DNA from: Cunninghamia lanceolata
Lineage: Eukaryota > Streptophyta > Pinopsida > Cupressales > Cupressaceae
Assembly (NCBI GenBank): GCA_027924645.1
Contig: BSBN01000781.1
Coordinates: 4,154,001-4,218,000 of the forward strand
DNA length: 64,000 nt
Direction: 5' to 3'
Positions 22,524 through 33,930 of this stretch are shown here, piece by piece (the stretch's first letter is position 1; every line of letters begins with the position of its first letter). The position numbers were made by a program, and so were the translations under genes. The notes under the pieces were generated by a model. That model had not been told where the DNA came from. It saw nothing but the letters and a program-made list of their open reading frames with translations, and searched no databases.

Positions 22524-23450
22524 ATCATTCATAATTTTATCACTAGAGGGTAAGGGTATATCATGTGTATCCTTCTCAAACCATTATCATGAATCAAATC
22601 ATATGAAGGATTGGGTAAAGCAATTTAGGTGAAGTATGAAGTTTAAAGAACATGTGTTCTTTCTTCTCTTGGTGAGATAAATTTGCTTTCATACAAGAAT
22701 GCACATTTGTATGAAGTGTACTTTCTTAGTTTCAATGTGTTTTGAATATTTTTAAACATGGATCCTTGGCCTAATGGTTTTCCTAGGTCTTCCCTTTCAT
22801 ATAATTTATATCATAGTTGTAGGCCTAGCTAATATGAAGTGTATGAAGAAGAAGATTGTTATAATGAAATCTCATATTACTGCTCAAATAGTTATATATC
22901 ATGTCCAAGTCATTACCAAAGCCTTGAATTGGGGGAAGAAAAATGAATATCTATTTTGCAAAACGGATATCCGTTTTGGCTTTATCATTCATAATTTTAT
23001 CACTAGAGGGTAAGGGTATATCATGTGTATCCTTCTCAAACCATGTATCATGAATCAAATCATATGAAGGATTGGGTAAAGCAATTTAGGTGAAGTATGA
23101 CGTTTAAGGAACATGTGTTCTTTCTTCTCTTGGTGAGATAAATTTGCTTTCATACAAGAATGCACATTTGTATGAAGTGTACTTTCTTGGTTTCAATGTG
23201 TTTTGAATCTTTTTAAACATGGATCCTTGGCCTAATGGTTTTCCTAGGTCTTCCCTTTCATATAATTTATATCATAGTTGTAGGCCTAGCTAATATGAAG
23301 TGTATGAAGAAGAAGATTGTTATAATGAAATCTCATATTACTGATCAAATAGTTATATATCATGTCCAAGTCATTACCAAAGCCTTGAATTGGGGGAAGA
23401 AAAATGAGTATCTATTTTGCAAGACAGATATCTATTTTGGCTTGCTCAAA
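22524..23450. repeat. Tandem duplication of about 460 bp
   Basis: Sequence from 22524 to 22983 is repeated from 22984 to about 23450 with few substitutions. The 79-codon frame at 22774-23013 and the longer one at 23235-23588 are the two copies. They are AT-rich and not clearly coding. Confidence 0.85.
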
Positions 23451-23540
23451 ACAGATATCGGTTTTGGCTTGCTCAAAACGGATATCCGTTTTGCAAAATG
23501 GATATCCGTTTTGTATTTCGAAAAATGGATATCCATTTCA
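22940..23540. promoter_or_regulatory. Second GGATATCC palindrome array
   Basis: Contains CAAAACGGATATCCGTTTTG, a perfect 20-bp palindrome, at 22959-22978 and again at 23474-23493. It also holds AAATGGATATCCATTT at 23523-23538 and several imperfect copies. Same core as the array upstream of the spliced gene at 17.6 kb. Confidence 0.7.
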
Positions 23541-24439
23541 AAACATATGAAAGTCAAACTTTGCCAAGTTGCGAATTTGGCTAAGTAAAAACGCAATTTT
23601 TTTTCTATTGCCACTATTTGGCCCGCGATGATCCTGCACACACCCTATATATAACCACTAATATTAATATAGACACTAATATATAAACACTAATATAGAC
23701 ATAACTATATTATATTATCTTAAATTAATATAGATATATAGACATTATATTAATAGATTGATTTATTTCATTTAGTATGAATATAAACTATATTATTATT
23801 ATTATTATTAATATTAATATTTCACAGAAACAAAGCTAGAAAGCTTAAAATAAGAGGTAGTAAATATTAGTGAAGTAAAATTTATTACGCCGATAGGCGT
23901 TTCCTTAGTGAGCAGCACTACCTCAAATACATACATGAATGGTCTAGATTAAAAGAGCTACCATAGAATAAATCTAAGCCATTGATTTGTTAAAAGAAGT
24001 AATAAATGATAAAAGACAAAATATTAAAAGACAAAGAAAAAAAAATATTGTTTGGCATTCTCTATTGTAGTGGCGGTGGTTAATGTGAAGATATGATTTT
24101 GTTTTACTTATTTTTTACTCGAACATCGCTGGCAACCCCAAGTTTGCATGAGATTGTTGAAGTCATAGGCTTGACAGGAAAATTTATTGTCAAGTCAATA
24201 AGGTTATCTTCGTTTTCGCCGACCTTACGTTAACTTGTAAATATCTTCTCCTACCACATGATTCAGGGAGATATAAGGTGTAGTTTACAAAAACACGATC
24301 CAAATAGAACATATGGGCCATTTTTGGGCTTAGCATTTCTTGCGTAGAAAGGTGTGCTATAATACCAAGCGAAGAGGAAATCGCTTGCCCTCGTCTCACA
24401 AAAGTACCGAATAATCGAGTATGCCAGAGTTATAATGGT
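23541..24439. other. AT-rich sequence before the helicase fragment
   Basis: TA-rich microsatellite-like text at 23650-23830. Nothing assignable in 23830-24439, although a further eroded part of the helicase gene may lie here. Confidence 0.35.
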
Positions 24440-24888
24440 GTGGCCGAATATCTGTCAACACAATTTCATTTGATCCTTGAAGATTGTTTTGCATTACTAA
24501 GTCGCCCTATTCAGGATTTCCACAAGAATTTCCTTTCTCGGAGTATTTGATGTCATTACAACCTCATGTCTTGGAACCTTATTATGTGCAACAGAGGAAG
24601 GATAAGGATGCTTATGATTTCTAATGTGCATTTCCAAACATTAGTAGATGCATGGGAACAGGCACGGTTTGAATCTTGCGAGAAGTATGGCCTCAGTGGG
24701 ATTGTAACCTCAATGAAAGCCAAATGGAAGCTGTGAAACAGAGCATCACAAAAAGATTGGCTCTTATTCAGGGCCCTCTTGTTACTGGCAAAACCTACGT
24801 TGGCTTGAAGATTGCTACCATTCTGCTTTCCAATGTGAAGCGGGGTCCTATACTGGTGAATATAACTAATCCAGCACTATATAAATTT
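24440..24888 (+). pseudogene. Fragment of an SF1 helicase (ZNFX1/NFX1-type-like)
   Basis: The plus strand reads VAEYLSTQFHLILEDC around 24440, then after a frame break an open frame from 24676. This has the segment NESQMEAV, then a Walker A P-loop GPLVTGKT at codons 33-40, then GPILVNITNPALYKF. The order and spacing match the N-terminal RecA domain of UPF1/SEN1-like helicases, especially ZNFX1 relatives, where the P-loop is normally GPPGTGKT. The P-loop is altered at two central positions but keeps GKT. Only this domain is present. There is no Walker B, second RecA domain or zinc-finger region, and similarity ends abruptly near 24888. It is a truncated pseudogene, probably carried here by a transposon or by double-strand-break repair. 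Confidence 0.65.
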
Positions 24889-25193
24889 AATTCAAATGTT
24901 CTGAGAGAAGTTAATTGTGCAAAATTCATAATGTTCTTCAGCATTTCACAATTTGACAAATATATTGACTCGACTGTCCTTGGCAGTGTTTCGATCTCCT
25001 CTAAATGATGATTGTTGTAAACACAAAATTTTACATTCTGATAAACAATCTCCTTTTGTTTATGATCATCATCTTTTATGTCAGCAACCTTGAACAATGT
25101 CTCTGCTATTAATGATTTGTGTGGTTCTGAGAACGTATTAGTATCAAAATTACATTGAATAAGCTTTTCTGACCCATTTTTTGTTTGAGGCAA
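24885..25193 (-). pseudogene. LRR-like fragment of a plant resistance-type gene
   Basis: A minus-strand frame starting at 25193 contains LPRTVESIYLSNCEMLKN and FAQLTSLRTFELN (about residues 70-103). This resembles leucine-rich repeats of TIR-NBS-LRR proteins, with an Asn-Cys at the end of the LxLxxC motif. Residues 1-60 are not recognised. The LRR-like text stops at about 24885, the point where helicase similarity on the other strand begins, so the locus looks like two unrelated gene pieces joined head-on. Only one to two repeats are visible, so this is a motif-level call. Confidence 0.4.
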
Positions 25194-28100
25194 ATTTACT
25201 CTATTCTCTTGGTTTTGTGATTCTTCTTACTATTATGTAGGACGTAACTAGTGGAAGTATACCTTTAGAGACATCATATCAGAGAGTTAATTGCTGTATT
25301 TACCCATCCACATGCCTTTATGAGTATAGAGGATGGAAATCAAACCCTGCCAGGGTGGGGCACCGCCTCTTTACATGGGGTTTGAGGTACCTAGAGGTAA
25401 AACGGTAACTGATTTGATTTGTAGCCCTACTTTCTATTGGAATAAATATTCCATATGATATAAAAAAATTTACCCCACATATCAGAGGTGTAGGATTGAA
25501 GGTGAAATTCTTTCTCACCTTTGTAAGTCTTGAAACATTATATACAGGTAAAATAAGCTTGTTAGCCAACTTACGAAGTGTTGTCTAGTCATATAAGCTA
25601 TAGAGTAAACTTTAACAGCCCCACAAAGTATGTTAGAATTATTCTTAAAACCATGCATGCTGTGGTAAGATTTTGACATTACTATATATAATATATGTGA
25701 AGAGGCATTGCCTAAAGTTCCATTGCAATAGACCTTTACATTGCAAAAATAGACAAAGAGCACAAAGCAACACCAATGCCAAGTAGTCTGGACAAACATG
25801 AAGCTTTGAAAGGTTACTTGTGACAAATTTTGTAGTAATATGTTTATGCCTTCTTGCTGGATTGAAATGGGGAGAGGGTGTCATGTTCTTTGGTCTATAT
25901 TCCTGAAACCTTTCCTAAAAGTCATCCAGTTTTATGAGAACATTTTATAGTGTTCAATCACAACGATGACTATTCACGTTGAACCTTGAACCTATTGAAA
26001 TCTTGACCGGTTCAATGAACCCTTGAACCATTCAACCCGATGAACTTCCAGAATGGTTCAATGAAGAACAACAATTAAACATGAGGTTCAAGCAGTAATT
26101 TGAGACACAAGTTCTCTTCACTCCATCGATCTCTTCACCTTTTGAACCTCACCCCACCTGCCCATTTCTGCATCTCTGTAGGATCTGATATGTTTCTAGT
26201 TTTTGTTATTATTATTTTATATATCATATATAATATCTAATGCTTATTACTATTCATGTTGCTCTAAGAAATCATACATTCATCATTTGATTCTTAGTTT
26301 ATTTCAAGTGGACTCAGATTATCCTTAATTTATCTAACTCTAACTAAGTTTTCCTATAATCATAAAACTATCGGCATGCCCATTGAACCTATGGGTCCAA
26401 TTGCTAGTTTAAATCTATTATACTAAGAGATGAAAATAATACATCTCTAATAATGAATATAATCTGTTCAACAACTCAGGATTAGCTTATTTAGTCATAA
26501 TAAAATGGGACAAATACTTCATCACTCCTATGCGTCACCTACCCACAATAGAACACAGCGAGGAAAACTAATTAACAGTCAACGGCTACATTTGCAAATT
26601 GAATGGGAACCATTGAATGTTGCACAACAAAATCTGGGACTCGCGTATGCGGTGAGGGGTGACCCGTTTGACTCGTTTAAAATATTCATACAATCTTATG
26701 TAAGATTCTGCGAGATTAAATTAAATCGCTTTCCATGACTGCAAAACGAAAACTATGAAATAGACAGCAAAACAAAAATAATGAAATAGATCTAGAGAGA
26801 ACAAGTGGCAATGGAAAATGGACGGCCAAAACTTTTTCAATCGTCTTGCATGTTTGTAAGCAATTGTAGATTGTCGATCGACGAAACCAGGTCTCTATTT
26901 GTCAAAGGGAATGCCTTTGGCATAACAAGAGTAAAAGATTTTATTTTATAAGGACTATAAAATTGGTTATTGGAAAATAATTATTATTACATGGTATATT
27001 TCTAATTGAATTTAAGGTTAAAGTTACAATTTTAAAGTGGAAATTTTTGTATATTGGTTTTAAAAAATTGTTGTAGTTGGTCTTAGTATGATCTGTCCTT
27101 CTTAGTATAAGTTAAACAATTAATTTCTTTATCATTTTGAAGTATTTATTTTATTATTTATTTGATTATTGATAAAAAATTGAAATTATATATTACATTA
27201 CAAATTTTATTATATATAATAAATAAATATTTATATTATTACATTTAACAAAAGATAAGTAGATAAACACATTTTTTTAGCTTTCAAGTAATTTACAATA
27301 ACATAATATAAAAAATAGTTTTTACAAATTCTATTACACATAAAAATAAATATTTACCCCCTTTTCTTTTTAAAATTAAAAAAAATTAATTACAATATTT
27401 TTCAATTAATTTAAAACAACATAATATTTATAACATTACATTTACTCAATTAATTTAAAATAACAAAATATTTATATAAACTAGCATATCTATATTTCAA
27501 AAATATTTCTCAATGTTACAAAAAATCATTCCCTTGTAGCCATCTTGTCATGCATCTAGAAACATGTCAGCTAAATGTGCTTCATCATTTAATTTTTTTT
27601 AACATTTTAAACATTATTTGATTGTCAAAATTTGAAAAATCTATTATGTGGCTTCAATATTTTACAATATTTAATTTAGATCTTTAATTATTAACATATT
27701 TAATATATAAAATTTAATATATTTATTAATGTTTATCTATTTTGATAATTTTATGAATTTATCTTTATATTTTAAAAATTTACAAAAAAAATTATTTTTT
27801 GACGAACTTAATCTGAGTTTTAAACTCGAACTCAAACCTTGTGACATAGGTAAAGACAATGCGAATATTTTTTTTAAAGAGCAACCAGTTTTTCAAAGCT
27901 TCAATATTTTGCAATAGTTGATTAAAAAATTACAATTTTGTATTAGTAGAATGTAATCACAATTTTTTTTTTACGAACTTAATCTAAGTTTTATCGTTGC
28001 CGGATATTTTTTTTAAGACGATTGTACTACCTATAATTTCATTTGCCCTTAAAATGTAGAAGAGTTAGTCCATTTGTTCATGTATCCTTGAAATTCAAAA

Positions 28101-28822
28101 AATCTTTATTGTGGTTATTCATAATGTTTGAATTGCTTTGGTTTGTTAACTTTAGTTTTGGAGACCATCAAGTTCTTTCAGTATCAGTATCACTCTGGTT
28201 GTTTCAAATGGTGTGTTTCAGTGCATCAAGTCATAGTTTTGTTATCTTGTTGAGGCATCAAGTCATAGTTTTGTTAGCTTGTTGAGGTATTTTTACTTGT
28301 GAATTCAAATAGACATTTTAACTTAATTAATGGTATACAACAATTTTAAATCCTCTCTTTATGTTTTATCTTGGAGACACTTTACCTGTTTATTTATATG
28401 TCTTAGACTATGATACATAAGCCTTTCAGTTTTAGGGTTTAAACTGTCCACAATTTTTAAAAAATCATGTTTGCTTCATGGAAAGTTGGAATTCAGTTTT
28501 AAGGTTTAAGTTGTTTAAGAGAAGTTGATACACCAAACTATATAAGAGAAGTTGATACACCCTATCTCCTTCGTTGCACACAAATTCGGTGCAACTACTA
28601 GTTACATAATGAGGGGATTTATATAGAGTTCCCCTTATTACAAATGATACTATGTATGTGGTACTAAGTTTCCCAAGTAGTTCGAATCATTAATGCTTTC
28701 ACATTTCCTAGGTACAAACTATTAAGTGATTTTCCTATGATGCTTCCAAGGTAATTGCTTATTAGTTCCTGCCATAGGCAAGTTACTATTGCATCGGTTG
28801 GATTTAATTTTCCAATTAATTG
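25194..28822. other. AT-rich intergenic sequence
   Basis: No gene recognised. 25950-26070 holds repeated TTGAACC words. 26950-28010 is very AT-rich. The open frame at 26505-26738 (77 codons) has no recognisable motif. Confidence 0.4.
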
Positions 28823-29030
28823 AACCAATCATCACAAAGAATTGAAATTTTTGCACAAAATTTCTATAGTTCAGATTTAATTTTTATTTTAACTAATTTT
28901 ATAAATGCTATTTTTCTTTCTTCCTAAACCAATCATCACAAAGAATTAAAATTTTTGCACAAAATTTCTATAGTTCAGATTTAATTTTTATTTTAACTAA
29001 TTTTATAAATGCTATTTTTCTTTCTTCCTA
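28823..29030. repeat. Tandem duplication, 104-bp unit x2
   Basis: Unit 1 is 28823-28926 and unit 2 is 28927-29030, nearly identical, beginning AACCAATCATCACAAAGAAT. Confidence 0.9.
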
Positions 29031-30809
29031 TTGGTTTATATTAGAAATAGTAAGAAGAAAAATCATTTTTTTAAAAAATGATGTCATAAATATTTAATTC
29101 CTCCTCTATAATAATAAATGGTACTTAATAGCTATTTAATTTGTGTCATATCTAATTGTAGAGTTTGGGATTTTTATGTTGGCATATCTGTGAAAAAATC
29201 TTTGTGATCAATGCATATATTGAAGCTTTGTTGTGGATTTCTATCAAACCACATTTGAGTGGCAGTGAGAACCAGTGGAGAGAATCAGTGGAGATAGCGC
29301 TATCCATCTGTGGGCCTAAGAAACATGGTATGTATTTTACTGCAAACCCATGGTTTGTTTTCTATGATACTGCTACTATCTTTAATTGAAAACTACAGTG
29401 CCTAGCCAAGCATAAAAAATGAAAGCTAAGTTAATGGAATCAAACAGGAGGAGTCTCCTAGTGCTGAAGGATAATACAAAGCTTATCTTTTTAGTAAACA
29501 AATTGGAGACAAAGTTGTAGACAGTCTCAAATAAGAATCTTTTCTTTTGTCCAAATAAGAAAGTCATACTATTCCCACAACTGCATATTATCAAATTGAA
29601 ATAAAGTAAAACCAGAGCTTAGAAAGCCTTAACAATGGCACCTTTGGGAGCTAAGAAGCTCAAAGGTAGATTTTCCAGATTGTATCCAGACTTTTTTTAA
29701 TAGAACAGATGTAGAAAACTGTGTTGAATCCACTCTAACCTGTCAATTTTCGGGCCGCTTAAGCTATTGAGAATCGCTCTGTAGGGCAGTTTAGGTGGGA
29801 GCTTGAAATTAGTAATGAAATTGCAAGCCGGCTGGTCCATATGACCGTTGCTTCTACTAGATGTGGTGTGGGTTTTTTTCTTTGCAGGAGTGCATAGTGT
29901 AGAGCGCTGCCACTAGAGCCGCCACCGCTAGCATGCATGCGACCGCCGCTAGAAAGCCCACAGAGCCTGTTGCTTCTAGCCCCACCATTCCAACCCACCT
30001 CGCCATGGGATTCAATCTCTGCACCTTGCTAAAACAAATTTTAAGTATGAAATACTGAAGAGAAGGATTCTTGGAAGTGTTGTGGGAAATAAGCAAGTTT
30101 GTGTGCAGGCCTGGGTATTTATTTCCTTTGGAAGGCTAACTGTTGTTTTAAGCATTTCAGTTTCCACTCACTCTCTCACCACCAGTTTGGCAAGAAAATT
30201 ATCCTCAGAAGATGAAAAACATAAAAACAGAATCAAAGAAAACAAAATTCATAGGATAGTAGGGTAGCCGAAGCAGAGGCCATCTTCTGAATACAATGTT
30301 ATCTACAAACAATTGCAATAGCCATTAGGAGATACCATTAACAGGGAAAAACCCATAGCAATAAGAAAATCATTCCATCAAATTCAACCAATAAACCACA
30401 GAAAAATCTTCATGGGTACCATGTTGACATCAATTATAGTCCTCCCTCCAGAATACCTGCTAAAACAAAATCAAAGAAAATGACATTCATTTGAAGCAGC
30501 TAGCTGTAAATGTCTCCGTTGTTCTTTCCCTGTAAATGCAAATCCTGATTATCTCCCCCTCTCGTGCGCACCCAGCTCCCGTTAGCCACAACAAACCCTA
30601 AAAACAAATCCTCGTCAGATACAAACACTAACACTAAGAATTATTAATCCATCTATATCTCAATGGCCAAAACAAATGTGAGTATATAAGCCACAAAAAA
30701 CAACAACTAAAACTGTGACTATTTAAGCACCAACTGGCACACGTCGTGTTTTGGATCCAGAGATATATACACATCTATCTGCTGCATTTTTCTAGATGCG
30801 GTTTGATCT
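29031..30809. other. Left flank of the TRIM, no confident gene
   Basis: 29165-29330 is an open, somewhat protein-like stretch followed by a GTATG that could be a donor site, but no partner exon was found. 29880-30010 is a small GC-rich island. Nothing else is supported. Confidence 0.35.
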
Positions 30810-30820
30810 TGTTGAGACAT

Positions 30821-30891
30821 GGACCAGTTAGGACTCGAACCTAAGACCTTCCATACGCTGCTGGAGTGCTCTACCACTGAGCTACTGGCCC
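30821..30891 (-). ncRNA. tRNA-like sequence in the TRIM 3' LTR
   Basis: Same 71-nt fold as the copy at 31019-31089, here with a perfect B box GGTTCGAGTCC and T stem TTAGG/CCTAA. Two of the three differences between the LTRs fall on the two partners of one T-stem base pair. Confidence 0.8.
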
Positions 30892-30995
30892 CTCTTGGAC
30901 CAGTCCATCGTCGGTCCGGGTGTGGCTTATTTCCAACACCAACACCCCCCCTTAAGCCACACCTCTCGTGTGCTTGGGGCTCCTAGCCTGGCCTG

Positions 30996-31007
30996 GCTCT
31001 GATACCA
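30996..31007 (-). promoter_or_regulatory. TRIM primer-binding site (initiator tRNA-Met)
   Basis: TGGTATCAGAGC on the minus strand, immediately after the 5' LTR with no spacer. Confidence 0.9.
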
Positions 31008-31018
31008 TGTTGAGACAT

Positions 31019-31089
31019 GGACCAGCTAGGACTCAAACCTAGGACCTTCCATACGCTGCTGGAGTGCTCTACCACTGAGCTACTGGCCC
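31019..31089 (-). ncRNA. tRNA-like sequence in the TRIM 5' LTR
   Basis: 71 nt that fold as a tRNA: a 7-bp acceptor stem (GGGCCAG with CTGGTCC, one G-U pair), D arm GCTC/GAGC with a 7-nt loop, 5-nt variable loop and 5-bp T stem CTAGG/CCTAG. The anticodon arm is weak (4 bp, 8-nt loop), so no identity is assigned. The A box TAGCTCAGTGGTA is intact; the B box reads GGTTTGAGTCC, one change from consensus. This suggests RNA polymerase III promoter ancestry. Confidence 0.8.
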
Positions 31090-31142
31090 CTCTTGGACCA
31101 GTCCATCGTCGGTCCGGGTGTGGCTTATTTCCAACACCAACA

Positions 31143-33419
31143 GATCTAAGCAAAAAGAAATAAATTGTAATGGTCAGGATTCGAGAAGCCCGCTACACGG
31201 ACCAGGTCCTTCATAAACTATGGAGCCCATAAATCAAAGGTGACAATTTAATGTTTGCCATTTAAGACTTTAAACTAAATTACAGGCCATAAAGTTCTTT
31301 AGATTTTTTGTAGGGCTGCCAAGTGTGCTTGAAGGAGCAGTCCTCACCCATGTTTGTTTTTTCTAATGTTGGTATATAATTAATTTGCATTTAAAACTAC
31401 CATTTTGACTCTACTTTCATTCTTTTGGCCCTTTGGTTGATCTTGTATGTTTCAATACTGGGCATTTTTTTCCCCTTAGTTTTATTGGGAGCTGTGCTTT
31501 TAATATAAATATGTTAGATCTCTTTTCTGAAAGTAATGAACAATGTTCTGGGTCACACTTCATCACCCAACATCTCAATTAGCTAAATAAAAGCTAAAAG
31601 ATAACTTATTTAAATATTTAGTTTTACTAATTACAATATATAATAAAAAATCTTATAATTTCAATAAAAATTTAATTTTTAAATTAAAATTAAAAAGTAA
31701 TCTGAAGTAATTATCCCTCAAATAAATTCCCACATTAATGTTACTCATCATCCTTTAACTCTTTGCCTATGCTGGAACTTCATAACGGCTGCTTCGACCC
31801 AGTTTTTTATAAGACTGGACTTCTTTCCTCTATCCTATGCCAGCTATTGAGCATTACAGTTATGCAGATCTGGCAGCTTCTTCTCTAGAAGTCATATTGT
31901 AGGTTATTTAGCAATGATTTGTCTGTAGTAGTCAAATGTAAAACATGACTGTCTGTGGTAGCAAATAGAACATCTCAATCCAAATCCAAATTTTTCAAGA
32001 AAGGTACAACTCTACCTTCTGACCTCCGGTTCAAATACAGGCTTTTAACTAAAATTTCAAATAAGGTTAATTCAAAATATCAATTAAATAAAACCCTAAA
32101 ACTAATAAATCCAAATATATGAAATAAGAGTTAATTGATTTATTGATTATAATATTATTTATAAAATAAAATAAAACAAAACAAATATTTAATTAATTAT
32201 AATATTTTTATAATTAATTCTAATCTTATTTATTTTTTTCAAATAAATTTGAGTTAGTCATTCAAAATCAATAAAATTAGGGAGAAAATAATAATATTTT
32301 TATTAATTATAATATTATTGATTACCAATAATAAAATTATAAATTAAAAAGTATATATTAAAATTAATAAATTAAATAAAGTAAATAATATTTAAAATAA
32401 AATAGTTTTTGAGTAAATGTTAAAATGAATAGTACTATTCTAGAAAATTCAATATAGGTGCCTCTAGTTTGATATCTCTTGATGCCTTTTAGATAGATGT
32501 ATTTAAGATATCAATACTAGCTAGTTATTTTTCATTTAATATTATAAATAAATGTCCTTTATTGAATATTTATATAATTAACTTAGTTTGTAGATTTTAG
32601 ATCCTAATTCTATAGAAAATTTTTATAATGTTTGAGTCAGTCTTTATTGATTAATTAAATAATAATCATACTCGACTCAGTCATTGTTAATTAAATAATA
32701 ATTATATCAAACAAAATAATTTGTTGCCTAACAATGTGCTATTTCTTTACAAAATTATTTCTTCATTATTATATACTCACAACTATTGTTCTATCCATAT
32801 TGCATCCATATTGTAGGACCAGCTGAAGCATACAATCACACAGCGGCCTATTTGAATCAACAAGAAGTTATCTTTACTTCTTAGATAAGACTTCCATAAT
32901 GAATTTGTCATATGTGAGAGTCTATAAGTCGAGAGTTTCCTGTTTCAATGGATCACCTACTCTGAACAATTGAAAAACAATTTTTGTGTTTCATATATAT
33001 TATACACCTTGATAGAAAACTTGAATTAAAGCAAACTTTTATTTTTTTGTATCTCTTGCAATCATTAGTTTCAGATCCAAGTTGTCTAATTGTAATTGTT
33101 GGTTTCAGATCTAAGTTGTCTAACTGTAATTGCTTCTTGACTATGGGAAATTCCACTAATATTCAAATCTGTATTGCTTGTTAAATGTGACATAACTATT
33201 GTGGAGAGTAATGTAAGTGGCATAGATAATCAGATCAGAACTTATACAAGACATCTAAGTAACCAAAATGTTATAACTATTGCTCAGACCTGTATTGATT
33301 GTTCATTATGTCAAAACTGCCACAAGTAATATTGTTTTAAGCATAGTTATTCAGATCAAAACTCATACAATATATAACAGTTTTGGTTTTTAACAAATGG
33401 TTTCAACATAGTTATTCAG
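31143..33419. other. AT-rich intergenic sequence
   Basis: No gene recognised. 33067-33140 contains a short imperfect tandem repeat of TTTCAGATCTAAGTTGTC; the open frames there derive from it. Confidence 0.4.
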
Positions 33420-33650
33420 GTTGCATTTCTAGCTCTCAAATGGTATGTTGGTTAAGTTATGGTGCTATTATGGTGCCCACTAGGGTTCAAACACTCGCCA
33501 GGCAAGTGGGCTTGCAGCCTCCATGCCCATGCTATCATGCTCTACTCATGGGGTTGAACTGTGTTTTTGCTGGAGACAGGCCCCCCTATTTGTGGTCGTG
33601 GCACCTGGGCCAGTATATGCCCAGGTTTGTTAATCAGAAAAACTAGGGAC
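33420..33650 (+). mobile_element. SINE-like tRNA-derived sequence
   Basis: TTGGTTAAGTTATGG resembles a degenerate Pol III A box, and GGGTTCAAACACTC about 45 bp downstream resembles a B box. This is followed by a GC-richer body and an end near AATCAGAAAAACTAGGG. The layout is like plant tRNA-derived SINEs such as the Au family. No flanking duplication was confirmed. Confidence 0.45.
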
Positions 33651-33880
33651 TTTGGTAGAGCACATGCCATTCCTTTTTGGTGCACTAAAACAAAAACAGA
33701 AATAGAAACATCAATCTGCTAGTACCAATACCCTGTTATATAAAAGGACATGAAAAAATGGAGAAGTGAAATTAAACTAGTGATTTGATTATTAATATTT
33801 ATCCATACATTTTCTTAGAACTGATGTACATCTACTTTTCTTACTTGTGTTTTTGACACTTGCCAAGGATGTATGATCAG

Positions 33881-33930
33881 GTGTCCAAGCACATTATAGT
33901 TTGTCAGTATGATGTCTTGAGTCATTTTCA
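33881..33930 (-). repeat. 5S-rRNA-like / Cassandra-like fragment 1
   Basis: On the minus strand TGACTCAAGACATCATACTG and the following text match the 5' part of the longer 5S-like sequence at 35592-35729. Only about 50 bp is preserved. Confidence 0.45.

Larger units (their letters stand above)
30810..31142 (-). mobile_element. Complete TRIM retrotransposon with tRNA-like LTRs
   Basis: Two 135-bp LTRs (30810-30944 and 31008-31142) differ at three positions, start TGTTGAG and end CCAACA on the plus strand, and flank only 63 bp of internal DNA. On the minus strand the internal region opens directly with TGGTATCAGAGC (30996-31007), the classic primer-binding site for initiator tRNA-Met, and closes with the polypurine tract TTAAGGGGGGG against the other LTR (30945-30955). 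The 5-bp target duplication GATCT (30805-30809 and 31143-31147) is perfect. There is no coding capacity, so it must be mobilised in trans. Each LTR carries a 71-nt tRNA-like sequence, unlike the 5S-bearing Cassandra TRIM family. Confidence 0.95.

Noticed and set aside
22774..23588. Duplicated gene pair
   Set aside because: The frames are AT-rich and no motif is present; the similarity is explained by a 460-bp tandem duplication.
30821..31089. Two functional tRNA genes
   Set aside because: Both lie at the same place in the two LTRs of a TRIM with PBS, PPT and TSD, and the anticodon arm is defective.
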